This document shows, piece by piece, positions 1 to 7,121 of a DNA stretch of 18,362 nt. The position numbers were made by a program, and so were the translations under genes. Source of the DNA: G963674505 sp964575975. GTDB taxonomy: Bacteria; Desulfobacterota; Desulfobacteria; Desulfobacterales; SKZT01. The notes under the pieces are model-generated. The model made no database searches. It was given only the letters and a program-made list of their open reading frames with translations, and had not been told where the DNA came from. Location of the stretch: positions 1-18,362 of the forward strand of contig CAZNTU010000102.1 in NCBI GenBank assembly GCA_964575975.1, read 5' to 3'. The number at the start of each line of letters is the position of its first letter. The stretch's first letter is position 1.

Positions 1-417
1 CTGGACGACGTGGGCCTTGTGGACGCGCTGGAATGGCTGACCGCCGATTTCGAAAAACGCACGGAAATCAATTGCATTTTCAATTGCGAAGATGTACCTG
101 TAATACATGGTCCGATCGCCACCGCGGCGTATCGGATCGCCCAGGAGGCGCTTACGAACGTCGCGCGGCACTCTTTCGCAAACCAGGCGCGCGTGGAGTT
201 GTCGGCCCAGGAGGGCGCACTCTCCCTGGAAATCGAGGATAACGGACGCGGGTTCAACACCCTTGACATATCCGAATTTTCGGGGCTTGGTATCGCGGGC
301 ATGCGGGAGCGAGCCATGCTCGCGGGCGGCATACTGGACGTTCGGTCGCAGCCGGACCGGGGGGCGCGAATAACTTTCAAGGTCCCGTTGAACCGGAACG
401 AGAATCTGGTTGAATGA
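1..417 (+). CDS. Sensor histidine kinase, C-terminal ATPase domain (5' end outside window)
   Basis: The reading frame is open from the first base, so this is the 3' part of a longer gene. The visible protein is the HATPase_c domain of the NarL/UhpB/DegS type of histidine kinase. The N box reads AYRIAQEALTNVARHS, the G1 box DNGRGF and the G2 box GLGIAGMRERA, and the protein ends in a typical TFKVPL strand. The segment LDDVGLVDALEWL just before it is the usual link from the HisKA_3 dimerisation helix, so the phospho-accepting His and the sensor part lie upstream. In this family the kinase binds ATP here and phosphorylates a LuxR-type regulator. Such a regulator follows after 13 bases on the same strand, so the two are very probably a cognate pair. 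The signal sensed cannot be told from this fragment. Confidence 0.9.
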   Translation: MDDVGLVDALEWLTADFEKRTEINCIFNCEDVPVIHGPIATAAYRIAQEALTNVARHSFANQARVELSAQEGALSLEIEDNGRGFNTLDISEFSGLGIAGMRERAMLAGGILDVRSQPDRGARITFKVPLNRNENLVE

Positions 418-430
418 TCAAGGTGCGTGC

Positions 431-1069
431 ATGATCAAGGTGCTTTTGGCCGACGACCACGGTATCGTGCGTGCTGGTCTTCGCAGGGTCGTGGAGGAAA
501 GCGGCGACATGGAGGTGGTTTCGGAAGCCTCCAGCGGCAGAGAGGCTATCGCCATGGCGAAGAAGAACGTTCCCGACGTCGCCGTGCTGGACATTTCCAT
601 GCCGGGCATGGACGGCCTGGAGGTGATTTCTCACCTGCTGGGCCATTTTCCGGATCTTCCCGTCATCGTGTTGACCATGCACGAGGAAGAGCAATACATC
701 GTGCGGGCGATCGAGGCGGGCGCCATGGGATACATGACCAAGCGTTCGGCCCCGGAGCAACTGATCTCGGCTATCCGGAAGGTCGCCGGAGGGACAAGGT
801 ACCTCACGGAGGAGGCCGCCGAGGCGCTGGCCTTGCGGTTCGCCCGGGGCAAATCCGGAAGCTCCCCGCTGGATTTGCTTTCCAATCGGGAACTCCAGGT
901 GTTGAAACGACTCGCGCAGGGAAACACCAACAGGGAAATCGCCGAGGTATACTGCATCAGCGTAAAAACCGTGGACACCTACCGCCTTCGGCTCCTGAAA
1001 AAGTTGAATTTGAGAAACAACGCCGATCTTTCCCGGTTCGCGATTCAGAACAATATTATACAGGCTTGA
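431..1069 (+). CDS. Two-component response regulator, NarL/LuxR family
   Basis: A 212-residue protein with a receiver domain (about residues 1-120) and a GerE/LuxR helix-turn-helix (about 145-205). Visible receiver residues are the acidic pair D8/D9, the phospho-acceptor D54 in VLDISMPGMDG, and the Thr and Lys of VLTMHEEE and YMTKRSA. The DNA-binding domain has LSNRELQVLKRLAQGNTNRE followed by the recognition helix ISVKTVDTYRLRLLKKL. I chose ATG 431 because the protein then begins MIKVLLADDH, as family members do, and AAGGTG lies 5 bases upstream. An in-frame TTG at 410 would add seven residues and overlap the kinase gene. It should be phosphorylated by the adjacent kinase and act as a transcription factor. 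Its targets are unknown; the downstream DUF4124 gene is one candidate only by position. Confidence 0.95.
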   Translation: MIKVLLADDHGIVRAGLRRVVEESGDMEVVSEASSGREAIAMAKKNVPDVAVLDISMPGMDGLEVISHLLGHFPDLPVIVLTMHEEEQYIVRAIEAGAMGYMTKRSAPEQLISAIRKVAGGTRYLTEEAAEALALRFARGKSGSSPLDLLSNRELQVLKRLAQGNTNREIAEVYCISVKTVDTYRLRLLKKLNLRNNADLSRFAIQNNIIQA

Positions 1070-1117
1070 TTCTTTCGACGGGTAAAATCGCCCCGTTCGG
1101 GGCGGGAGGAGGTCGCA

Positions 1118-2101
1118 ATGCAGAGTTTGCCAAAGAGCAATTCGAAAGGGGGCCGAAGAGCGGAACACGTTTTCTTACATTGGCGCTCCGTTTTCTTCGC
1201 GATATCGTTTTTCGCGTGGTTCGCATTCGCCGGTCCGTTTTCCGCGCGTGCGGAAACCATCTACAGGTGGGTGGACCCGAACGGGGTGGTCCATTTCGGC
1301 AACGCTCCGCCGTTGGAAGGAGACTTCGAGATTATATCCAAGTCGGAGGAACGGAAGCCGGGGGAACCCGGTCCGGACGGACAGGACAAAGTCGTAGAAA
1401 GTCCGGCTTCGCAGGCTGCCCCGCCTACGGACCGCGATCGACAGGCAATGGAGCAGGCTACCGTCGTTCCGGTCTCCATTTCAAAGGACTTTACCATGGT
1501 CGATTTGCAGATCGAATCCAGCTGGCGGCCGTATTCGAACAAGCTGTTCCCCTCCCCCCCGGTCGAACTGAACGCGGAGCCGGCATACGAGGGCCGGTCG
1601 CGATTGTACGGCCAGCTGAACATAGGGACCTTTCCCGACAAAATCTATTTGTTGGCTTTGGACCTGATCGACAGCCCCAGTCCCGTCCTCTATTTCGATA
1701 AAAACGGCAATAGAGATCTGACGGACGACGGCGGTCCCGTCGCCAGCCAGCGCCCAGGAATATTCGGGGCGGACATTCGGATTCCAATCTCCTCGCTCGT
1801 CAAAGAACTGGATTGGGACCGGGACTACAACCTGTGGCTTTTCACCAACGACTCCATGTGGGACAAAGGCTACGTTTCCCATTACAGCACTACCCAGCTC
1901 AGAGGCAAGGTGGAAATAGACGGCAAAACCTATCTGGCGATAATTGCCGAACAAGGATACAACGACGCGGATTTTACCAACGACGGCATTCGTCTGGATT
2001 TGAACGGCGACGGCAAAATCGACGGGAAGACCGAAACCGTCGGACCGGGAAACGTCGTGGAGATAGACGGTCGTAAATATGTTTTCGATATCGACTGGTA
2101 G
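1118..2101 (+). CDS. Secreted DUF4124-domain protein with two EF-hand-like calcium loops
   Basis: A 327-residue protein with a strong ribosome site (GGGAGGAGG, 5 bases before ATG). Residues 24-39 form a hydrophobic segment ending in ARA (43-45), a plausible signal-peptidase I site after an unusually long N-region. Mature residues 46-66 (ETIYRWVDPNGVVHFGNAPP) match the short DUF4124 domain common in proteobacterial envelope proteins. The rest is not a family I can name. It contains two Asp/Asn-rich loops, FDKNGNRDLTDDGG (about 193-206) and LDLNGDGKIDGKTE (about 293-306), that fit the DxNxDxxD pattern of EF-hand or dockerin-like calcium sites. No enzyme motif is seen. Periplasmic or extracellular location is likely and function is unknown. 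It lies 48 bases after the response regulator and may share its transcript. A T7 run directly follows the stop. Confidence 0.85.
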   Translation: MQSLPKSNSKGGRRAEHVFLHWRSVFFAISFFAWFAFAGPFSARAETIYRWVDPNGVVHFGNAPPLEGDFEIISKSEERKPGEPGPDGQDKVVESPASQAAPPTDRDRQAMEQATVVPVSISKDFTMVDLQIESSWRPYSNKLFPSPPVELNAEPAYEGRSRLYGQLNIGTFPDKIYLLALDLIDSPSPVLYFDKNGNRDLTDDGGPVASQRPGIFGADIRIPISSLVKELDWDRDYNLWLFTNDSMWDKGYVSHYSTTQLRGKVEIDGKTYLAIIAEQGYNDADFTNDGIRLDLNGDGKIDGKTETVGPGNVVEIDGRKYVFDIDW

Positions 2102-2122
2102 TTTTTTTACGCCACTCGTTAA

Positions 2123-2207
2123 TGTCAACGGTCGCGAGAAACTGTCAGACCAAGGGTGGCTCAATTTTGACGACCGAAAATGGCTCGGTTTATCGCGACC
2201 GTTGACA
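2123..2207. mobile_element. 85-bp inverted-repeat element resembling IS21-family ends (MITE-like relic)
   Basis: The segment starts TGTCAACGGTCGCGA and ends with its reverse complement TCGCGACCGTTGACA. Extended to 2124-2142 and 2188-2206, the arms are 19 bp with one mismatch. Read on the minus strand, the right half has two tandem units of about 25 bp, each with CGGTCG near its start and GAGCCA near its end. From memory, terminal TGT with tandem subterminal copies that include GAGCCA resembles the ends of IS21-family elements. No istA or istB gene lies inside, so this is either a non-autonomous miniature element or two ends joined by deletion. The right edge cuts the reading frame of the neighbouring transposase. 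No target-site duplication is visible at its borders. Confidence 0.6.
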
Positions 2208-3086
2208 CGAGGTCGTCTTCGAAGACTGGAAAGCCAACGAATTTGCCTATCGGCTTCGATATTGCCTCCGGCGCGTGAAGCTCCTCGTTCGTCGCCCGCT
2301 CGTAGAGCCGACGAACCCGTTGAGGAAAGGACGACTTCGTTGCGGCATCGCAGCAGTTCCGTATTTTTTCCGCAGCCGAGTCGAAGAGTGCCCCGCACTT
2401 CTTGCTGGAACGATCGCGAATTCTGATGAACACGCGAAGAAAGCAACAAATCACGAAGATGTCTGCAAGCAGGCACTTCCAGGCTTTCATGGTGACCGCC
2501 CATCCATCGGTGTTCACGGATTTGGGACGGCAGTCGGGATTCAGGTCCAGAGCCTCCTCCTTGAATCTGCCGTATGCCCTTGTCAACCCCTTCTCTCCGG
2601 CGTCCTCGCCTGCGGAGGCTCCCAACATGCATTGTTCGGCTACCGTCGTGGCCACGTATACTTTCCTCCCTTTGAGCCGGGAATGCTTTTCGTCGGAGGC
2701 GAGATGCTCCGGCAGAAGCTTCGGATTCTTTATCGTCGTTCCCGCGATGCCGTACCTGCCGAGATTTTGGTCCATGCGATGCCGGTACATCGCGTCCTTG
2801 CCGAACACGAAGCCCAGAAAGGCGCGTCGAATTTTCGGAGAAACAGCGCCTTTTGCACCTCGTCGGTGAAGGCGGCGTGGTACGGCATCGCGAAAGAGGG
2901 CCGGACAGTGTACGAAACCGAACCGACGACGATTCGCCTCGTTGGAACCCCGGTTTTTTTCGAACGTCGGATCTCTTTGAGCGAATATCCCTTTTTGATT
3001 CCGACGGGAAACAGCTCGGGGCGATCCTCGACGAACCTGTCCAACGCCGTCCTGAACTGTCCCCGGAAAAACGAAATATTTTTAAC
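2208..3086 (-). pseudogene. DDE-type transposase remnant, frameshifted and 3'-truncated
   Basis: The minus strand carries two overlapping frames that join into one protein. The first frame (from about 3086, FRTALDRFVEDRPELFP to KFDAPFWA) continues near 2815-2822 in another frame as FVFGKDAMYRHRMDQNLGRY. One base, or 3n+1 bases, has been lost there. The second frame runs on through LASDEKHSRLKGRKVYVATT and KSVNTDGW, whose Asp residues are candidate catalytic acids, and then CFLRVFIRIRDR. It breaks off at 2207, where the IS21-like element begins, so the last catalytic residue and C-terminus are missing. I recall similar proteins as a transposase group widespread in bacterial metagenomes but cannot name the IS family. 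No clear start codon or terminal inverted repeat is visible at its 5' side. It should be inactive. Confidence 0.7.
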
Positions 3087-3385
3087 TTGACATCGTAAAC
3101 ATAAGCCGCAACCAATTGAAATATTTCGACCTGTGAGGTCGGGTCGCAATTCCCCCCTTGAGGGAGGGGGCGGGTGCGGGACGGGTCAATTCCCCCCTTG
3201 AGGGGGGCCAGGGGGGGGTGTCGATGCGCCATGTTCGATCCATTGTTCACCGGAAACACCCCCCTATCCCCCTCAAGGGGGGATCGCACCGCTCTCCAAC
3301 TGCACGGGTCGATAAATTCGGCATGTTACCCGTTAAGTTTACAATGTCAAATTAAAAGACCTCGCATTGTAACCTTATATTACTC
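3087..3385. other. Intergenic stretch between transposase and integrase remnants
   Basis: About 300 bases without a supportable gene. Apart from the C/G-tract inverted repeat at 3143-3283, the rest is AT-richer spacer (for example 3325-3395). Short open frames here are low-complexity readings of the repeat. No promoter can be assigned with confidence. Confidence 0.6.
3143..3283. repeat. C/G-tract inverted repeat element (TCCCCCCTTGAGGG arms)
   Basis: TCCCCCCTTGAG occurs twice in the same orientation (3151-3162 and 3191-3202, 40 bp apart), each preceded by a GGGTC..AAT context. An inverted copy lies at about 3256-3283 (ACACC...CCCTCAAGGGGGGA). The arms 3191-3221 and 3256-3283 can fold into a long GC-rich hairpin with a loop of about 34 bases. 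From memory, palindromic words of this kind are dispersed intergenic repeats in many bacterial genomes. It lies between two decayed mobile genes and encodes nothing recognisable. Confidence 0.65.
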
Positions 3386-4632
3386 AGTATATACAAGAGA
3401 GGCAACGTTTGGTATTTTCGCAAGGATGAGGTTCGTTTTTCGCTGGAAACAACGGTTTTGACCGAGGCGGAGAGAAAACGGGATCTGTTGTTGGAAAACT
3501 ACAGGATATACGGAAAATTTCTGCTGCACGAAAAAGAGGCGGAGCAAGACCTGTTCGGGAAAGTGGCTAAGGAATGGGCCCAGATCCACGAGGGAAAGGT
3601 GAAATACTCGACATGGAGGGATGATTACCGCTCTTCCATGAACACGCACATCCTTCCGGCCTTCAAGGACGCCCGATCAATGAAATTCGATATCAAGACA
3701 TCGAAAGCTTCATCTCCAGACTCGAGTGCGGCCCCAAAAGGATCAACAATATCCTGGTTCCGATGCGCAACGTGTTCAAATACGCGTACAAATCCGGATA
3801 TGTGAAGGAAAACGTGATATTGAAGATCGACAATCTGGCTGTCGACCTGCCGGACATTTTCCCGTTCACCCACGACGAGGTTCTGAGGGTAATCGAAGCC
3901 ACGGAGCCTTTTTACAGACCGTACGTGAAGACCCGCTTCTATACCGGAATGCGGGACGGGGAAATAAACGCCCTTTAAAAATCGGACTACAAGCTGGACA
4001 TGAAGCCCTACCCTAAGAGCCTGTTTTTAAACCCATCCAAGACCCGACGGTCGCGTCGAAACTCGGGCCAGATCCAGGGTTTTCAAACCGGCTCTAAGAT
4101 TTACGTCAACAAGGCCTTCGTGTACGGAGTGGAGGGCAACACCAAGACCAAGAAATCGAAAAGGTACGTCGATTGCATTCCCTTCGCCCGCGACGCAGTG
4201 GAAGAGCAATTGGAAACCTCTTCCAAAGAATCCTATTATCTGTTTCTGACCCGAGACGGATACAGGATGTCGCCGGACCATTTTCGGAATGAGGTCTGGG
4301 CTCCGGCCTTGGACAAAGCGGGGTTGGAGTACCGGCCGCCGATCCAGACGCGGCACACCTTCGCCACGATGGTGCTTTCCGCAGGCGAGGATGTCGGTTG
4401 GGTCCAGAACATGATGGGGCACAGTTCGCTGCAGATGATCTTCACGCGTTATTACGCATGGATTCCGAAAAAGACCAGAGCCGACGGTTCGGCCTTTACG
4501 AGTTCCGTTGCGTCCGAGGACGAGGTGGAAGCTTCCGCCGAGCGGCGGGAACGGGAGGAGTCCGGCAAGGTCGTCTATCTTTTCGGCGGAAAACGACACC
4601 AAAACGACACATCAATAAAAAAGGGGCTATAG
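3386..4632 (+). pseudogene. Tyrosine-recombinase phage/island integrase, broken by a frameshift and a stop
   Basis: Three open pieces make one integrase of about 415 codons. The N-terminal arm is readable from 3386 (SIYKRGNVWYFRKDEVRFSL) but has no ATG, GTG or TTG upstream before a stop. A core-binding domain follows (KVAKEWAQIHEGKVKYSTW to HILPAFKDA). At the CCC run 3672-3674 one base appears lost: the next frame continues cleanly as PINEIRYQDIESFISRL and on to MRNVFKYAYKSGYV. The catalytic domain shows YTGMRDGEINAL (first Arg), then an in-frame TAA at 3976-3978. The same frame then resumes with the beta-hairpin Lys region (NTKTKKSKRYVD), IQTRHTFATMVLSAGE, MMGHSS and the nucleophile region MIFTRYYAWIP. 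All catalytic positions survive apart from the two lesions, so decay looks recent, or these are sequencing errors. Its 3' end abuts the 3' end of a tRNA-fMet gene, the usual position of an island integrase. Confidence 0.85.
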
Positions 4633-4652
4633 GATGAACCCTATAACCCCTT
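4615..4652 (-). terminator. Rho-independent terminator of tRNA-fMet
   Basis: Read on the minus strand, AAGGGGTTATAGG pairs with CCTATAGCCCCTT around a short loop, and a run of six T follows. It lies 8 bases beyond the CCA end of the tRNA. The same hairpin contains the stop codon of the plus-strand integrase remnant (TAG 4630-4632), so the integrase end and the tRNA terminator share bases. Confidence 0.8.
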
Positions 4653-4660
4653 GAAATTAT

Positions 4661-4737
<77 letters not shown>

Positions 4738-4779
4738 TCATCGTTTTTCAATCCGACTCTTGTCGTTTTCGAAATTCTA

Positions 4780-4808
4780 TTTATATGGATTTTACGACGG
4801 ATTGTCAA
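4780..4808 (-). promoter_or_regulatory. Sigma-70 promoter of tRNA-fMet
   Basis: On the minus strand TTGACA (4803-4808) is followed after exactly 17 bases by TATAAA (4780-4785). These are a perfect -35 and a five-of-six -10. Transcription would start near 4773, giving a leader of about 36 bases before the tRNA. The TGA inside TTGACA is also the stop codon of the upstream DUF167 gene. Confidence 0.8.
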
Positions 4809-5134
4809 GGAAAATCTTCTGAATACGAGGAAAGATATTGAACGATCCTGCGACGTTCCACAAGATACGCCTTTTCGTCCGGGACGAGAATCATTACCCC
4901 TTTGGCTCTTCCCGTATGGCCGGAGACGATTTCGACGCTCGACTTGGGAAGCTTTAGAATCTTGGCGAAAAAATCCACGCACATTTTGTTCGCGGCACCC
5001 TCCACTGGCGGAGCCGTAAGCTTGACCTTCAACGAGTCCGCGTGGGGGCCGACAATGGCGTTCCTGGCCGAACGGGGTTGAACGTATACCCTGACCAATA
5101 TTCCTTCTGGTTTTTCCGTCAGGTACGGGGGCAT
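4805..5134 (-). CDS. DUF167 / YggU family protein (UPF0235)
   Basis: A 109-residue protein, the normal size for this family. Recognisable family segments are VRVYVQPRSARNAIVG, LKVKLTAPPVEGAANK and VEIVSGHTGRAKGVMI, which match the conserved core of the YggU fold. The biochemical role of the family is not established. In many proteobacteria it sits beside YggT, but here it follows hldE after 15 bases and is probably the last protein gene of that transcript. Its stop codon lies inside the -35 box of the tRNA-fMet promoter. No signal peptide or membrane segment is seen, so it is cytosolic. Confidence 0.92.
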   Translation of the reverse strand: MPPYLTEKPEGILVRVYVQPRSARNAIVGPHADSLKVKLTAPPVEGAANKMCVDFFAKILKLPKSSVEIVSGHTGRAKGVMILVPDEKAYLVERRRIVQYLSSYSEDFP

Positions 5135-5149
5135 TCTACCAAGCGATTT

Positions 5150-6598
5150 TCAATTTTTCCTGATTTCATTGATGATGGAGGTCGATGAAATCTCCAGGAC
5201 GATGGGGACGAGGCGGACTTCGCCGCCGTGCCTTTCCACCAGGTCGCGCCCGAAAACTTCCTCGGTCGTGTAGTTGGCGCCCTTGGTCAGGATGTCCGGG
5301 CGTATGGCGTCGACGAGATCCAGCAAGCCGTCGGACGAAAAGACGGTCACATGATCGACGCTGTCGAGCGCGCTCAGGATTCCGACGCGGTTTTCCTGGG
5401 CGATGACGGGTCTTCCGGCCCCCTTGATTCTTCTCACGGATCGGTCGTCGTCGATGGCGACGACGAGAACATCGCCCATGCTTTTGCTTTCCGACAAAAA
5501 CCGAATGTGGCCCGGGTGAATCAGGTCGAAACATCCGTTCGTGAAAACGATTTTCTTTCCTCTCCTTCTAAGATCCGTCACGATATCCTTCAGATCGTCG
5601 AGATCGGAATATTTCTGGGACAAGCGAGCCGATTCCGGAACGTGCGCGCGGGAAAGCTGCTTTTGCGTGACAGCCGCAGTCCCGACCTTTCCCACCACGA
5701 TGCCGGCTGCGGCATTGGCAAGCGCCGCAGCCTGCCTGAAAGAAGCTCCGGACGCCAAAGCCAGTCCCATGACCGCCAGCACGGTATCGCCCGCGCCGGA
5801 AACGTCGAAAACCTGTCTGGCCTCCGTTCTGATCCGATACGGGGCGGCCGATTCCTCGAAGAGCGCCATGCCGTCCTTGCCCAAGGTGATCAAAAGCTTT
5901 GTCGTCTTTGTTCTTTCCATGATACACGAGGCGGCCTCGCACATGGTTTTGTCGTCGACGATCTCGATTTTCGAAGCGAGGGAAGCTTCTTTCTTGTTGG
6001 GAGTTATCAGTGTGACGCCCTCGTACTTTTTAAAATCGAGCCCCTTGGGGTCGGCGAGTACCATTTTTCCGTTTTGCCTGCAAATTCGGACGATTTCCGA
6101 CAGCAATTTATCGGTCAAAGTTCCTTTTCCATAGTCCGAGACCAGGACGAGATCGGACGAGGGGATTTGCGACTGCAAATGACGCAGAAGAGTTTCGAAC
6201 GTTTTTTCGGAAACGCTTTTTCTGGTTTCCCGGTCGATTCTCAGCACGTGCTGGTTTGCCGCGATTATCCTCGTTTTTCTGGTGGTGGGCCTGTCCCTGT
6301 CCGTAACGATTCCCGAAATGTCGACATCGATGCTTTTCAGCAAATCCAACAGCCGGTCTCCGTCGGGACCCGTGCCTGCCACTCCGACAGCGGAAACATT
6401 CGCCTCCAGGGCGGCAAGATTCCGCACCACGTTTCCCGCGCCCCCAAGCATGTATTCTTCGCGGCAGACTTCGACGATCTGAACCGGGGCTTCGGGCGAG
6501 ATCCGTTCCACGTCGCCCCAAAGGTATTCGTCGATCATGAAATCGCCCGCAACCAGCAAGCGCCGGCCCGTAAATATTTTCGGATCGAATGGTTTCAT
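5150..6598 (-). CDS. hldE: Bifunctional heptose-7-phosphate kinase / heptose-1-phosphate adenylyltransferase HldE (RfaE)
   Basis: A 482-residue protein, close to the 477 of E. coli HldE. Residues 1 to about 320 are a PfkB/ribokinase-type kinase: GGAGNVVRN at 52-60, ITPNKKEA at 198-205, and VSGAGDT at 266-272 with D271 as the expected base. Residues about 345-482 are a nucleotidyltransferase: FTNGCFDLIHPGH (352-364) and the ISSTSII motif at 470-476. It makes ADP-heptose precursor in two non-consecutive steps: phosphorylation of heptose-7-P at C1 and, after GmhB, adenylylation of heptose-1-P. The product feeds the LPS inner core, which implies a Gram-negative outer membrane. There is no good ribosome site before ATG 6598, and the leader holds unusual 7- and 8-mer repeats. 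DUF167 follows after 15 bases. Confidence 0.96.
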   Translation of the reverse strand: MKPFDPKIFTGRRLLVAGDFMIDEYLWGDVERISPEAPVQIVEVCREEYMLGGAGNVVRNLAALEANVSAVGVAGTGPDGDRLLDLLKSIDVDISGIVTDRDRPTTRKTRIIAANQHVLRIDRETRKSVSEKTFETLLRHLQSQIPSSDLVLVSDYGKGTLTDKLLSEIVRICRQNGKMVLADPKGLDFKKYEGVTLITPNKKEASLASKIEIVDDKTMCEAASCIMERTKTTKLLITLGKDGMALFEESAAPYRIRTEARQVFDVSGAGDTVLAVMGLALASGASFRQAAALANAAAGIVVGKVGTAAVTQKQLSRAHVPESARLSQKYSDLDDLKDIVTDLRRRGKKIVFTNGCFDLIHPGHIRFLSESKSMGDVLVVAIDDDRSVRRIKGAGRPVIAQENRVGILSALDSVDHVTVFSSDGLLDLVDAIRPDILTKGANYTTEEVFGRDLVERHGGEVRLVPIVLEISSTSIINEIRKN

Positions 6599-6607
6599 GT
6601 AAAAAGT

Positions 6608-6710
6608 GTTCAGTGGTTCAGTGCTTCGGTGGTTCGGACATTTGCTCCGAACATCGACCTTCGCCCTCCAGCCTCCAGCTTTCGGCTTTCAACCTCGAGC
6701 ATTCGCCCTG
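6608..6710. repeat. Degenerate tandem octamer and heptamer tracts in the hldE leader
   Basis: Between the thioesterase and hldE lie two phased tracts. Four octamers fill 6608-6639 (GTTCAGTG twice, then CTTCGGTG and GTTCGGAC). Eight heptamers fill 6655-6710, all fitting roughly CRVCYTY (CGACCTT, CGCCCTC, CAGCCTC and so on). The heptamer tract enters the 3' end of the thioesterase gene, so it encodes that protein's last residues and supplies its TGA stop. Confidence 0.6.
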
Positions 6711-7099
6711 ACCAAGTCCCTGAGGAATTTCGGCGGACGGATAACGCGCCCGCTCTCGTCCATGAAGGCGTGGACCGTGTATCCTGTCGCCAAAAGCTTG
6801 GCGTCTTCCGCGTTGAAAACTTCGTAGTCGAATTTCATTCCCGCGCGGATGCCCGTATCGAGGGTCGTTTCTATTGCAAGCAAATCGTCGTAGCGAGCGC
6901 CGGACAGGAACTTGCAATGGACTTCGGAAACGGGAAGAAAGACGCCGCCGTCCTCGATGCTTTTGTAGGCGAGGCCCCAGGAACGGATCAATTCGGTGCG
7001 ACCGATTTCGAACCACCGAAGATAGTTGCCGTAGTAGGCGACGCCCATCTTGTCCGTGTCGCCGTAGATGACCCTGCATTCGGTTCTGTGTTTTAACAT
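6689..7099 (-). CDS. YbgC-like 4-hydroxybenzoyl-CoA-type thioesterase (hotdog fold)
   Basis: A 136-residue single hotdog domain. The signature VIYGDTDKMGVAYYGNYLRWFE (about residues 10-31) carries the DTD with the catalytic Asp and the Tyr/Asn-rich helix start of YbgC/FadM-type acyl-CoA thioesterases. In this family the enzyme hydrolyses acyl-CoA or acyl-ACP in the cytosol, and the actual substrate cannot be read from sequence. It lies between thrH (22 bases upstream) and hldE (90 bases downstream) on the same strand. The neighbours do not suggest a substrate, and the Tol-Pal genes often found with ybgC are absent. The final residues are encoded by an intergenic heptamer repeat tract, so the native C-terminus may have been replaced. 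No clear Shine-Dalgarno precedes the ATG. Confidence 0.9.
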   Translation of the reverse strand: MLKHRTECRVIYGDTDKMGVAYYGNYLRWFEIGRTELIRSWGLAYKSIEDGGVFLPVSEVHCKFLSGARYDDLLAIETTLDTGIRAGMKFDYEVFNAEDAKLLATGYTVHAFMDESGRVIRPPKFLRDLVRANARG

Positions 7100-7121
7100 G
7101 GCTGTATCGACAAAGCCCAGA

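Noticed and set aside
1481..3289. A 602-codon open frame on the minus strand
   Set aside because: It runs antisense through the DUF4124 gene and in a wrong frame through the transposase remnant, and its sequence is Arg/Ser-rich without any family pattern.
3458..3805. A stand-alone gene for a short N-terminal integrase fragment
   Set aside because: Similarity continues directly in another frame after the lost base at 3672-3674, so it is part of one broken gene.
2100..4660. A direct repeat of the tRNA-fMet 3' end marking the second att site
   Set aside because: I looked for copies of the T-arm and acceptor sequence on both strands left of the integrase and found none.
5228..7096. A 622-codon open frame on the plus strand
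   Set aside because: It lies antisense to hldE and the thioesterase, both of which have unmistakable motifs. The long frame follows from the codon bias of those genes.
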